From an uncultured Chloroflexota bacterium (GTDB taxonomy: Bacteria > Chloroflexota > Anaerolineae > Aggregatilineales > Phototrophicaceae), in the NCBI GenBank assembly GCA_937974245.1, contig CALJKV010000074.1, forward strand, positions 1 to 64,000: a DNA stretch of 64,000 nucleotides, read 5' to 3'. Made by a program: the position numbers and the translations under genes. Positions within the stretch are counted from its first letter, which is position 1. Each line of letters begins with the position of its first letter. The notes below the pieces were generated by a model that saw only the letters and a list, made by a program, of their open reading frames with translations, ran no database searches and had not been told where the DNA came from. This document shows, piece by piece, positions 23,853-32,761 of this stretch.

Positions 23853-24288
23853 TGGCAATCTCCCGCACGCGGAGAAAGACTTCAATCCCGACCAGCACCA
23901 GGCCGATAAAGAAGGCAATCGGCAGATTCAATACGCGGGGGATTTGCAGCCAGGCGCAGGTCACCACGAACAGCGAGAACCACACGCTCTGGCGCACCAG
24001 CACGCCGCCCGGCGGCAGATCCACATCCACCGGCGTAAAACGCACATTCAGGTAGCGGATAAAGGGCAGCACGGTGCCGGCGACAGCGATATGCAGCAGC
24101 AAAAAGAACAACCACCGCTGTCCGACACGGGGCAAGGCCGTCGTCACCAGTTGGAACAACCCCAGCCAACCGCCCACTGCCATCACAACGGCCGCAGCCA
24201 TCACACCCACATGGTCGGGAGGGATTTTATCCGGCGGCAGCAGGCCGGACTGTGTATCCAGTTCATCATTCCGGGTCGGTTCATTCAT
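23839..24288 (-). CDS. hypothetical four-helix membrane protein
   Basis: A 149-residue protein. A polar 25-residue N-terminus is followed by four likely membrane helices (about 28-50, 58-78, 100-115, 120-138). The family is not recognised. The ATG lies only 7 bases past a TGCTATAAT promoter, so the mRNA is probably leaderless. The 3-prime end overlaps selA by 14 bases, a translationally coupled pair, but a selenium role is only a guess from position. Confidence 0.7.
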   Translation of the reverse strand: MNEPTRNDELDTQSGLLPPDKIPPDHVGVMAAAVVMAVGGWLGLFQLVTTALPRVGQRWLFFLLLHIAVAGTVLPFIRYLNVRFTPVDVDLPPGGVLVRQSVWFSLFVVTCAWLQIPRVLNLPIAFFIGLVLVGIEVFLRVREIANERG

Positions 24289-24295
24289 GCCGGAA

Positions 24296-24304
24296 ATTAT
24301 AGCA
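24296..24304 (-). promoter_or_regulatory. extended -10 promoter, leaderless start
   Basis: The minus strand reads TGCTATAAT and then only 7 bases before the ATG at 24288, with no ribosome site. Confidence 0.65.
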
Positions 24305-24419
24305 TAACCACCTTCCCCACGCTTGCCCTACGTCGTGTCTACGACAGTGAACATTTGTGCCCTTTTTGGTGTGTAATGGAGTAAGAAATATAGCAAACCA
24401 ACCACAAGGAGCGATACAG

Positions 24420-25991
24420 ATGTCTATACGACGGATTAGCCTGTTTGTTATGATCGGATTGGGGCTGCTGATCGCTGCGTTCAGCGTTGTTCCCTCCCCG
24501 GTTGAAGCGCAGAGCTGCACTGTCCGCAGTGATTGGCCGGTGTATACGGTTGTTCCTGGCGACACGGTGGCGAAGATCTCCCGTCGCTACAATACTTCGA
24601 TGGCGGCGATCATAACCGCCAATTGCCTGGCGAATCCGCGCCTGATTTATTCCGGGCAGCAGCTTCGTGTGCCGCCGGGTGTGAGCACTCAGCCAGGGCC
24701 GGGAATCAACGTTCCGTCCACCTTCCAGGCCTATGAGAATGGCTTCATGACCTGGCGCGGCGATAACGGCCTGATCTGGGTGTTTATAAATGATGGCCGG
24801 GTTTTCATCTTTCCTTCAATTACGTATGGCCTGTTGCCGGAAAACGCCGTGGTTGATAACTCACCCGTCGGGCGCTCCCCGCGTTTTCCCTCGATCATGG
24901 GATTTGGGCGGGTATGGGGGAACTTCACGTATGTTCGTGACGCGCTGGGGTGGGCGGTTGCGTCCGAATTGAGTTACACAATGGCGATTTACCCGATTTC
25001 CGCGTTGTCTTTCAGTATCAGTCATCCGCAGACCACCCAATGGGTGCAGATTGACGCGAACCGGTCAACCTGGAATTTTATTCAAGGTATACCACCAACC
25101 CCCTCCCTGCCGCCAACCCTTCCGCCTGCTCCCACGCTGCCCGCGCCGACAACCCCCGCGCAGGTGAATGTATGGGCGACTTTCCAGCAGTTCGAAAATG
25201 GTTTCATGACCTGGCACGGAGACGCCGGAACAGTCTATGTGTATTTTGGCAATAACGGCGGGTCAGTGGCCGTGTTCCAGTCCATCACCTATGGTGGGCT
25301 GCCCGATAACCCCTTCTTCAGTACCCCGCCAGGGCGGGTGCGCCCGATCATGGGCTTTGGCAAAGTCTGGGGTAATTTCTCCTGGGTGCGCGACCAGTTA
25401 GGCTGGCCGGTTACGCCGGAGCGCGGCTACACGATGCCGGTCAGATGGCAAGGGAATGGCTTTGTGTTCACTCTGCCGGACGGCCAACAGGTCAACAATA
25501 CCAACTTTCAATCATGGGTGTTTGTGTCCGGTTCGCTGCCGTCTTTCCCGGCCAATATACCGACACCGACCTATACACCCGCGCCGACCAATACCCCTCC
25601 GTTCGTATCAACGAACATAGAAACTTACGCGGCTTTCCAGCCCTATGAACACGGCTTCATGATCTGGCGGGAGGACACATCGGACGTGATTACTTTCTAT
25701 GATACCGGCAGGGCGACCCGCTGGCCGCTGGATAGTTACGCAAACCTCCCGGCTAACCCTGTCACCGACTCGCCGCCCTCCGGGTTCTATAGCCCGGTGA
25801 ACGCCTTCGGTAAAGTCTGGGGCGGTGACGTCTATGTGCGGAGCACATTAGGCTGGGCGACTGCGTTAGAGCAGGGGTATACGATGGCGATCATCTCGAT
25901 AGAAAACGGCTCAAGCATGTACTTCACACTCCCCGATGGCCGCTCGGTGTTCTACGAGTTCCGAGGGACGTGGTATTACAACCGGCGGTAG
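24420..25991 (+). CDS. secreted LysM protein with three ~110-residue repeats
   Basis: A 523-residue protein. The start is ATG 24420, eight bases after AAGGAG. A signal peptide (MSIRRISLFVMIGLGLLIAAF...VEAQ) precedes one LysM domain (about 40-85; YTVVPGDTVAKISRRYNTSMAAI), which binds GlcNAc-containing glycans. Three diverged repeats follow (about 103-200, 255-345, 405-500), each with F-x-x-(F/Y)-E-x-G-F-M-x-W, a G-F/A-F-G-(K/R)-V-W-G strand and LGW...GYTM. Pro/Thr linkers separate them. The repeat function is unknown. It is probably cell-wall or extracellular. Confidence 0.85.
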   Translation: MSIRRISLFVMIGLGLLIAAFSVVPSPVEAQSCTVRSDWPVYTVVPGDTVAKISRRYNTSMAAIITANCLANPRLIYSGQQLRVPPGVSTQPGPGINVPSTFQAYENGFMTWRGDNGLIWVFINDGRVFIFPSITYGLLPENAVVDNSPVGRSPRFPSIMGFGRVWGNFTYVRDALGWAVASELSYTMAIYPISALSFSISHPQTTQWVQIDANRSTWNFIQGIPPTPSLPPTLPPAPTLPAPTTPAQVNVWATFQQFENGFMTWHGDAGTVYVYFGNNGGSVAVFQSITYGGLPDNPFFSTPPGRVRPIMGFGKVWGNFSWVRDQLGWPVTPERGYTMPVRWQGNGFVFTLPDGQQVNNTNFQSWVFVSGSLPSFPANIPTPTYTPAPTNTPPFVSTNIETYAAFQPYEHGFMIWREDTSDVITFYDTGRATRWPLDSYANLPANPVTDSPPSGFYSPVNAFGKVWGGDVYVRSTLGWATALEQGYTMAIISIENGSSMYFTLPDGRSVFYEFRGTWYYNRR

Positions 25992-26011
25992 CGCGTGTCT
26001 GATTTGCAGCA

Positions 26012-26051
26012 TTCAAGGCTCTGGTTATGCGTGCTTCGCCAGAGCCTTGAA
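26012..26051. terminator. perfect 13-bp hairpin between convergent genes
   Basis: TTCAAGGCTCTGG (26012-26024) and CCAGAGCCTTGAA (26039-26051) pair perfectly around a 14-base loop. There is no T tract, but the site between convergent genes suggests a shared transcription end or RNA barrier. Confidence 0.6.
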
Positions 26052-26067
26052 CCCGTATAGTCCTCAA

Positions 26068-27618
26068 TTAGTCTGCGAGCTGGTACACCCGCACGTAGTC
26101 CACCAGCAGCGTCTGCGGGAATATAGTGCTTGCGTCGGGATACCCCGGCCAGTTGCCGCCAACCGCCAGATTCAGCAGCAGGAAGAAGTCGTGATCGAAT
26201 ACCCATTCGCGCCCGCCAACCGCGCTCTTCGGAATAGCGAGAAAACGCTCCCCATCTATATACCAGTGGATGCCGCTTTCATCCCACTGGATAGCGAAGG
26301 TGTGGAAATCATCGGACACCGGCTGGTCGAACACTGTTGAGCCACCAATCCCGCTGCCACCGGAATAATTCGGGCCGTGTATCGTGCCATATACACTGTT
26401 TGGCTCTTTGCCGATGAATTCCATGATGTCAATTTCGCCGGCATTCGGCCAGCCTACATCGTCAAAATTGCCACCCAGCATCCAGAATGCCGGCCAGATT
26501 CCCTGTCCATAGGGGAGCTTCATCCGCGCCTCGACCCGCCCGTACTGGAACTCGAATTTACCTTTGGTGATACAGCGGGCGGACGTATACAGGCATTCGC
26601 CGTACCAGCACTGGCTGTCTGGCAGGGTTTCCTGGCGGGCGACGATTGCCAGCGAACTATTCCCATCCAGCGACACATTTTCAACGCGATCCGTGTAAAA
26701 TTCGTGTTCATTATTGCCCCAACCCTCGCCGCCGGTTTCGCATGTCCAGAAGTTAGTGTCTATCGGTGTTCCCGCCGCGCCCTCAAATTCGTCTGACCAT
26801 AGTAACTGCCAGCGCTCCGAGTCAAGTGGGACTGCCTCGGCCAATGTTTCTTTTGACTCTTCCACGGTAGCTCCTTCTTCAGTTGTTGTGACGATACCTG
26901 CTTCGCCGCCCTGCATTGTGACTTGTGTTGTGTCGTCTGCCGTAACGATTTCAACCTGATCCACAAGAGCCGTTTGCGCCCCCACACCCCCCGGAAAACC
27001 GAAAGCGTAACCGGAAACCTGGTCAAGTCCCAGGCCATCATTCGGCGCGCCGCTGGGCTGGAAATCCGTCCGCCGCTGGAACAGGTCAAATGGAATTGTG
27101 AACTGCCGCCAACCGGTGTAATCATCGGTGATTCGGTAGTAATAGCGTTCTGCCGTGTCCCCGGCGATACGCAAATTGCGGTTATCAAACAGGTCAACCT
27201 GGACGGTTTTCCCTGTACCATTGCCGGTCAGCCAGAAGCGCAGCGCATTATAATCGCGCCAGTCCGCGCTGATCCAGCCTGCGCCATCGGTCAGCGCATG
27301 CGTGAAGCCGCCCCAACCACCGCTCCTGATATCGTATTGCACCATCAGAACCGTGTTGGCAGCAGGTTCGCTATCCGGCAGCGAAAGCACTCCAAACGGG
27401 GGAATCTGCCGCGCGGCGAGGACGACGTTCTCGAAATCACTCCCCCAGGGGATAAAGCCGGAGACGACATGATCCGCATCCTCAATATACGGGATACCCT
27501 GTTCAAAATCCGCGATGACTTGCGGTTCGGCGCTTTGCCCGGCGGCCAACGAGATGCCAATGACCAGACTCAGCAGGATGATCAGTAAGATTTTAGCGTA
27601 AATCGTATGTTTGTTCAT
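26068..27618 (-). CDS. secreted GH16 beta-glucanase (laminarinase-like)
   Basis: A 516-residue enzyme. The signal peptide (1-27) is followed by an N-terminal beta-sandwich (about 33-215; VIADFEQGIPYIEDADHV, CIA30/CBM-like), an acidic linker, then a GH16 domain (about 265-516). Catalytic residues lie in GEIDIMEFIG, with the aromatic WPAFWMLGGN and substrate-cleft ERFLAIPK neighbourhood of endo-beta-1,3(4)-glucanases. It would hydrolyse laminarin or lichenan-type glucans outside the cell. Start ATG 27618 has AAAGGA upstream. Convergent with the LysM gene. Confidence 0.92.
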   Translation of the reverse strand: MNKHTIYAKILLIILLSLVIGISLAAGQSAEPQVIADFEQGIPYIEDADHVVSGFIPWGSDFENVVLAARQIPPFGVLSLPDSEPAANTVLMVQYDIRSGGWGGFTHALTDGAGWISADWRDYNALRFWLTGNGTGKTVQVDLFDNRNLRIAGDTAERYYYRITDDYTGWRQFTIPFDLFQRRTDFQPSGAPNDGLGLDQVSGYAFGFPGGVGAQTALVDQVEIVTADDTTQVTMQGGEAGIVTTTEEGATVEESKETLAEAVPLDSERWQLLWSDEFEGAAGTPIDTNFWTCETGGEGWGNNEHEFYTDRVENVSLDGNSSLAIVARQETLPDSQCWYGECLYTSARCITKGKFEFQYGRVEARMKLPYGQGIWPAFWMLGGNFDDVGWPNAGEIDIMEFIGKEPNSVYGTIHGPNYSGGSGIGGSTVFDQPVSDDFHTFAIQWDESGIHWYIDGERFLAIPKSAVGGREWVFDHDFFLLLNLAVGGNWPGYPDASTIFPQTLLVDYVRVYQLAD

Positions 27619-27907
27619 CGAAACGTCCTTTTATTCGATGGCGTCAAAAGGTGTTCAAATCATGATAGCGCGTTGCCAACCGGATTGAGTTTACCCATGC
27701 TTGTCCGTTATGGCGAGAGTTTTGCCAGATATACACAGATACTGTCACCGGGATTATAGACTGACTAAAACGCAGGAGGTCAATATTGAACGGGACTGCC
27801 ACACCCCCTGGCTGGAATTTGCCTCATTTCGTATAAACTTGCGGCAGAACTGCTGTAGTGCTAGAATTAGAACATACGTTCCTCTGTCTTGGAAAGTGAA
27901 ATCGTCT

Positions 27908-28477
27908 ATGAATATTACGCGTTGCGGCTGGGCGGGCAGTGACCCGCTGTATGTGCAGTACCATGATGAAGAATGGGGCGTGCCAGCCCACGATGACCGC
28001 CACTTGTTTGAAATGCTCATCCTCGAAGGGGCGCAGGCCGGCTTAAGTTGGAGTACGATCCTCAACAAACGCGAAAATTACCGGGCGGCGTTTGATGGGT
28101 TCAATGCAGAGAAAGTCGCCCACTATGATGACGCGAAAATTGCCGAACTCCTGGCAAATCCCGGCATTGTCCGCAACAAGCTCAAAGTAAACGCCGCTGT
28201 CGTCAATGCCCGTGCCTTCCTCAAGGTACAGGCGGAATTCGGCTCATTCGATGCCTATATCTGGCAGTTTGTCGGTGGCAAGCCGGTTGTCAACCACCGG
28301 CAAACGCTGCGTGACATCCCGGCAGAGACGGCTGAATCGGGGGCGATGAGCAAAGACCTGCTTAAACGCGGTTTCAAGTTTGTCGGCCCGACCATCTGTT
28401 ACGCCTACATGCAGGCCGTCGGTATGGTCAACGATCACACGGTAGATTGCTTCCGGCATGGGCAGGTGGGTCGGTAG
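27908..28477 (+). CDS. tag: DNA-3-methyladenine glycosylase I
   Basis: A 189-residue base-excision repair enzyme removing 3-methyladenine from DNA. It matches the Tag family closely: Cys6 and His19 region (RCGWAGSDPLYVQYHDEEWGVP), EGAQAGLSWSTIL, KRENYR, and the C-terminal NDHTVDCFRH that with Cys6 completes the zinc snap. ATG 27908 is the family start; upstream in-frame codons have no homology and include the likely promoter (TGCTAGAAT near 27857-27865). Confidence 0.95.
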   Translation: MNITRCGWAGSDPLYVQYHDEEWGVPAHDDRHLFEMLILEGAQAGLSWSTILNKRENYRAAFDGFNAEKVAHYDDAKIAELLANPGIVRNKLKVNAAVVNARAFLKVQAEFGSFDAYIWQFVGGKPVVNHRQTLRDIPAETAESGAMSKDLLKRGFKFVGPTICYAYMQAVGMVNDHTVDCFRHGQVGR

Positions 28478-28494
28478 GCATTGCAGGTTCCGCT

Positions 28495-28660
28495 CTACCG
28501 GGATTACGAGACATGCTCCGCGGCAAAGCGAAAATTGCCTGAGTCCCGGTAAGCTCCTTCATAATGGAACCAGCTGCCAGGTGACTTCCTGCCTGGTGGC
28601 GGTTGGTTTACTCGCCAGGCACCACCCGCTCTAATCGCAATCTAAGCCGTTTCTCCCGTC
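28495..28660 (+). other. structured intergenic region upstream of the DoxX-like gene
   Basis: This region has two nested inverted repeats: TACCGGGA ... TCCCGGTA enclosing about 36 bases, and GCCTGGTGGCG-type arms answering CGCCAGGC. It could be a terminator pair for tag or a leader RNA. I do not recognise a riboswitch class. Confidence 0.3.
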
Positions 28661-28679
28661 TTTTGTGATAGACTTTACG

Positions 28680-28695
28680 TGTGATTTTTATCACA
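28680..28695 (+). promoter_or_regulatory. CRP/FNR-type operator
   Basis: TGTGA-TTTTTA-TCACA is a perfect palindrome matching the CRP-family consensus (TGTGAN6TCACA). It sits 20 bases before the DoxX-like ATG, next to the ribosome site, so a bound regulator would more likely repress. Confidence 0.65.
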
Positions 28696-28715
28696 AATTG
28701 AGAGGGAGATAAATC

Positions 28716-29216
28716 ATGCAAACACTGCTTGAGCGTTTTCAAACGCTGGATATTCGCATTACGGAGTGGATGGCGCGTCACGGCGTGCTGCTGCTCCGGT
28801 TCAGTGTCGGGGTGGTTTTTCTGTGGTTCGGGGCGCTCAAATTTTTCCCGGATATGAGTCCGGCCCAGGATTTAGCCACGCGCACCATTGAAACCCTGTC
28901 TTTTGGCCTGGTCAAACCGGCGCTCTCGCTGCCCGTGCTGGCCGCCTGGGAGAGCCTGATCGGTATCGGCCTGATTACCGGTAGATTCATGCGGGCGACG
29001 CTGCTGCTGCTCTTGCTTCAGATGATCGGCACAATCACGCCCCTCTTCCTGTTCCCGGCGGAAACCTTCACACGCTTCCCTTATGCGCCCACGCTGGAAG
29101 GCCAGTACATCCTCAAGAATCTTGTGCTGGTCAGTGCTGCCATTGTTATTGGTGCGACGGTGCGTGGTGGCAACCTCGTAGCCGACCCGGAGACAGTCGG
29201 TACAACGCGCCAGTGA
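28716..29216 (+). CDS. DoxX/YkgB-like membrane protein
   Basis: A 166-residue protein with four likely membrane helices. The opening LLRFSVGVVFLWFGALKFFPDMSP is characteristic of the DoxX/DUF417 group (membrane proteins linked to quinone or thiol redox and stress). ATG 28716 has GAGAGGGAG upstream. A CRP/FNR-like palindrome lies just before it, which suggests control by an oxygen, redox or nucleotide signal. The reaction is unknown. Confidence 0.8.
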   Translation: MQTLLERFQTLDIRITEWMARHGVLLLRFSVGVVFLWFGALKFFPDMSPAQDLATRTIETLSFGLVKPALSLPVLAAWESLIGIGLITGRFMRATLLLLLLQMIGTITPLFLFPAETFTRFPYAPTLEGQYILKNLVLVSAAIVIGATVRGGNLVADPETVGTTRQ

Positions 29217-29784
29217 TGTACACGGTGAGCGGAAAAAGCTGAGGGCTGAGCGACTAACCCAATACGCAGGAATGGAAGTTCAAGGTGAACAAATGTTCGA
29301 ACAAAGAGTCGAGCAGAAAATCACCTTTTGCCCGCCATTTTGTGCTAATGTGGTACAGGCGTAGGGATGCCTTTCTGGGCGTCCGCCGAACATGCCACGC
29401 TCAATGTATGACTACCTCAGTACCGCTTGTAACCACTTTTGCAGCAAACTCCGGCATTTTGCCGCAACCCGCACCCCCTGATTTTTCCCTCAAATTCACC
29501 CACCTTGCGGCAATCGTTGCAAATGCAGCGTAAATTATTTTGTTGCAAAACGCGCTTTTCGAGGATTTTTACTATGCCAATCCATCTCGCAATCTTCGAT
29601 TTCTATCTTTGCCAGTAGGGTGTAAGCCATTTACGTTTTTCTTCATGTTGAAATCTCCGGCAGAAGACAGTTTGATTAGGGTTAAATTTCATTTTCTTAA
29701 TACTTCGTCGCCCAACCCGCGCTTAAGCTGAAGATAGATACATCATTTGTGTTCTGTAACATCTGGCAAGCGGCAGAGGATCGA
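29217..29784. other. 568-base region without a supported gene
   Basis: Two short ORFs here lack ribosome sites and protein-like composition. The region contains repeated GCAA/TTGC words (for example TTTTGCCGCAA and CGTTGCAAATGC around 29440-29555), possibly regulatory or a decayed element. I saw no tRNA. Confidence 0.35.
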
Positions 29785-31284
29785 ATGCTCATACGTTCAA
29801 CCCAGGAATTATCAGTCATCAAGCTGAATACTCAGGAAATTCCGATCCTGTCAACAATAACAGAGGGAATGTTTGCCCCCCACCCCAAACGCAGGCAGAG
29901 GACGTTTCACTATGTCAAGCTGCTGATTGTAACCTTGTTGGGCATCGTCTACGGCGTAGTGATGTCGGAGATAGTCTTTCCGGGCAATAAACAACCGGTT
30001 GTTGAATTGATGATGACGGTCTTCAAGCTGGCCTGGCTGATCCCACTGCCGTATGCGCTGGTCAATTTTTATGCCTATCTGCGCTTTCCCCCGTTTCGCC
30101 GTCCCCCCTGGCTAGTGCTGGGGTCATCCATGTCAATCAAGCTGTACTTCCGGTATGTCACCCGCGGCAATAACCTGACATTAGTAGCTGAAAATGTAGG
30201 GGAGATTTTCGAGGTCTTGAGCAATCTCTTCACCGATGAGGAATGGGTGATTGAAGTTGTGACCGATATACCCCTCGACCTTGGCGATTGGGAAGAAAAT
30301 CAGGTCAAGGTTGTCGTGGTTCCACCCGATTACCAGGCTCCTAACGGTGCCAAATACAAGGCAAGAGCACTCCAATACGCGCTGGAGAACTCATCAGCAC
30401 AGCCGGAGGATTGGATTATCCACCTGGACGAGGAAACCCGGTTTGATAGTGACACTATCCGAGCAATCCATAGCTTTGTGAAAGAACAGCGCCAGAAGAC
30501 CGCCCAGCGCCGCCAGCAATACCCCGCAATAGGCCAGGGAGTTATCATGTATGGACGCGGGCGGGTCGTCAATTGGGTGACCACACTGGCCGACTCGATC
30601 CGTGTCGCCGATGACTATGGGCGTTTCCGCTTGCAGTTCAGTCACGGCAAAGCCTATTTCGGGCTGCATGGTTCGTATCTGGTTATTAACGTTGCTGTTG
30701 AGCAGATGATCGGTTTTGATCATGGCATAGCCAGCAGCATTACAGAGGACTCGTATTTTGCGCTGGTAGCCCAGCAAGTAGGCGTCCCTTTCCAATTTAT
30801 CCCGGCTTTTATGTACGAACGCTCACCATTCACGATCCGCGACTTTATTCAGCAGCGGCGGCGCTGGTTCGGCGGACTATGGATGTGCGTGCGTTATGGG
30901 GAAACACCATTCAAGGAACGGTTTATCCTGGGCGGATTCATGTTCATGTGGTCAACAAGCTGGCTGTGCCTGGTCATGACGATTGTCAACGTTCTCTATC
31001 CTACCGGTACACCCCTGTGGCTCTCACTGCTGGCCGGATTGACCTTCATCTACAATGTCATGATGTACCTCATTGGATTTTTCATGACCTACCGGCTAAG
31101 TGATGGTCGCCTCCGCTTTACATGGCTGCTGCTCATGCAAATCGCACTCATTCCTCTCTTTTCGTTGATGGAGGGGGCGGCAGTAATCTACGCGCTCATC
31201 AGCCCGCCGTCGGATTTTTTTGTAGTGCAGAAGGAAGATAAGCGTACCCGAACAGAAAAACCGGAATTCGCGCCGCTGGCATGA
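29785..31284 (+). CDS. membrane glycosyltransferase, GT2, egghead-like
   Basis: A 499-residue membrane enzyme. Two helices near residues 35-85 precede a GT2 catalytic domain with HLDEETRFDSDTI (metal-binding DxD-like), FGLHGSYLVI, SITEDSYFALVA and QQRRRWFGGLW, the QxxRW acceptor motif; further helices follow (about 380-470). The HLDEET and TEDS phrases match the egghead/beta-1,4-mannosyltransferase group. It would transfer a sugar to lipid or polymer at the membrane. ATG 29785 with AGAGGA is preferred over the upstream non-ATG frame. Confidence 0.85.
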   Translation: MLIRSTQELSVIKLNTQEIPILSTITEGMFAPHPKRRQRTFHYVKLLIVTLLGIVYGVVMSEIVFPGNKQPVVELMMTVFKLAWLIPLPYALVNFYAYLRFPPFRRPPWLVLGSSMSIKLYFRYVTRGNNLTLVAENVGEIFEVLSNLFTDEEWVIEVVTDIPLDLGDWEENQVKVVVVPPDYQAPNGAKYKARALQYALENSSAQPEDWIIHLDEETRFDSDTIRAIHSFVKEQRQKTAQRRQQYPAIGQGVIMYGRGRVVNWVTTLADSIRVADDYGRFRLQFSHGKAYFGLHGSYLVINVAVEQMIGFDHGIASSITEDSYFALVAQQVGVPFQFIPAFMYERSPFTIRDFIQQRRRWFGGLWMCVRYGETPFKERFILGGFMFMWSTSWLCLVMTIVNVLYPTGTPLWLSLLAGLTFIYNVMMYLIGFFMTYRLSDGRLRFTWLLLMQIALIPLFSLMEGAAVIYALISPPSDFFVVQKEDKRTRTEKPEFAPLA

Positions 31285-31309
31285 ACTCCGGTCCGCCGTT
31301 CAGATACGA

Positions 31310-32644
31310 TCAAGGGTATTTGCGGTTGAGCATCCGCGCATACGGGATCGTCTCGCGGATATGGGGCAGCCCGCAGATCCAGGCCACCGTCCGCTCCAAT
31401 CCGATGCCGAACCCGGCATGAGGCACGCTCCCATACTGGCGTAATTGCAGATACCAGGCATACGCCTCGCGGGGCAGACCGATCCTTGCGATTCGTTCGT
31501 CAATCAGCGCCGGGTCGGAAATGCGCTCACTGCCGCCGGTAATCTCCCCGTAGCCCTCCGGTGCCAGCAAGTCCACGCTCCGGCAGACTTCCGGGCGGCC
31601 TTCCACCGGTTGCATGTAAAACGCCTTGACCGCCGATGGGTAATTATAAACGAATACCGGCTGATCGAACATCTCCGCAATCGCCGTTTCATGCGGGCTG
31701 CCAAAGTCCCCGCCCCATTCCATCTGAAGCAGTTCTTTTTGTTCCGGGTCTTCTGTCTCCGCCGCCAGCTTCTGCAGACGCTCTACCGCCTCGTCATAGC
31801 TGATGCGGGCGAAGGGCGCGACGACCTTTTCCAGTTTGGATGTATCCCGCTCCAGGATTTCCAGTTCGGCGCGGTGTTTCGCCAGTACCGTCTGTACCAC
31901 ATGGCTGATGAACTGTTCTTCCATATCCATCAGGTCTTCCAGAGAGAAGAACGCCATTTCCGGCTCCAGCATCCAGAACTCCATCAAGTGACGCCGGGTT
32001 TTCGACTTTTCGGCGCGGAAAGTCGGCCCGAAGCAGTAAACCTTTCCGAAAGCCGCCATGTTCGCCTCGTTGTAAAGCTGGCCGGTCTGCGCCAGGAACG
32101 CCGGTTCGCCGAAGTAGTCAATCTTAAAAAGGGTGGTCGTGTCTTCTCCGGCGGAAGGTGTCAGGATCGGCGTATCCACCAGCATATAGCCATTGTCATC
32201 CAGCCAGTTGCGCATCGCGTTGATGATCGTCGCCCGGATACGCAGGATCGCCCACTGGCGGGTCGAGCGCACCCACAGATGGCGGTTATCCATCAGGAAC
32301 TCAACACCGTGATCCTTGGGTGTAATCGGGTACTCGTCTGCCATCTGCACCAGTTCCAGCTTGCTGAGGCCGACCTCATAGCCGCCGGGGATGCCCGGTG
32401 CACGTTCGTCCTTGCGTACCGTCCCGGTCACAATGACCGACGATTCCTGGGTGAGCTTCCCGGCAATCTCGAAGGCTTCCGGGGACATCTCTTTCTTGAA
32501 CGCCACACACTGAGCGATGCCGGTGCCATCACGGAACTGAATGAACTGCAAGCGGCCTTTATCGGTGCGGTTATAGACCCAACCGCGCAGGGTTACTTCC
32601 TGCCCTTCATATTGAGCAATGTCTTTAATCTGAATGACTGTCAC
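31310..32644 (-). CDS. asnS: asparaginyl-tRNA synthetase
   Basis: A 444-residue class IIb synthetase charging tRNA-Asn. An OB-fold anticodon domain (IKDIAQYEGQEVTLRGWVYNRTDKG..LQFIQFRDGTG) is followed by the catalytic core with motif 2 (FRAEKSKTRRHLMEFWMLEPEMAF) and motif 3 (GFGIGLERTVAWICG). GTG 32644 is chosen because AAGGA precedes it. The in-frame ATG at 32665 abuts the T run of a terminator hairpin and would add seven residues. Convergent with the glycosyltransferase. Confidence 0.94.
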   Translation of the reverse strand: MTVIQIKDIAQYEGQEVTLRGWVYNRTDKGRLQFIQFRDGTGIAQCVAFKKEMSPEAFEIAGKLTQESSVIVTGTVRKDERAPGIPGGYEVGLSKLELVQMADEYPITPKDHGVEFLMDNRHLWVRSTRQWAILRIRATIINAMRNWLDDNGYMLVDTPILTPSAGEDTTTLFKIDYFGEPAFLAQTGQLYNEANMAAFGKVYCFGPTFRAEKSKTRRHLMEFWMLEPEMAFFSLEDLMDMEEQFISHVVQTVLAKHRAELEILERDTSKLEKVVAPFARISYDEAVERLQKLAAETEDPEQKELLQMEWGGDFGSPHETAIAEMFDQPVFVYNYPSAVKAFYMQPVEGRPEVCRSVDLLAPEGYGEITGGSERISDPALIDERIARIGLPREAYAWYLQLRQYGSVPHAGFGIGLERTVAWICGLPHIRETIPYARMLNRKYP

Positions 32645-32665
32645 AGGTGGTAATCCTTCTATCAT

Positions 32666-32701
32666 AAAAAAAATCCGGCAACTACCTGCCGGATTATAGC
32701 A
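32666..32701 (-). terminator. promoter/terminator composite element, copy 1
   Basis: On the minus strand, TGCTATAAT (32701-32693) runs into ATCCGGCA...TGCCGGAT and eight T residues. The hairpin can end the GH2 transcript. The extended -10 could start an asnS transcript inside the hairpin. About 20 bases before and within the stem are identical to 35016-35050. Confidence 0.8.
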
Positions 32702-32761
32702 TAATTGACACCGCGCTTTCAGCGGTTTGGTACGATTATCACCCTTTTGCGGGTGACATGC

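Noticed and set aside
29285..29731. Two short ORFs (82 and 63 codons) before the glycosyltransferase
   Set aside because: No ribosome sites, no conserved phrases, and a composition unlike the neighbours.
31445..32653. 402-codon ORF antisense to asnS
   Set aside because: The opposite strand encodes a complete synthetase; this frame has no protein-like features.
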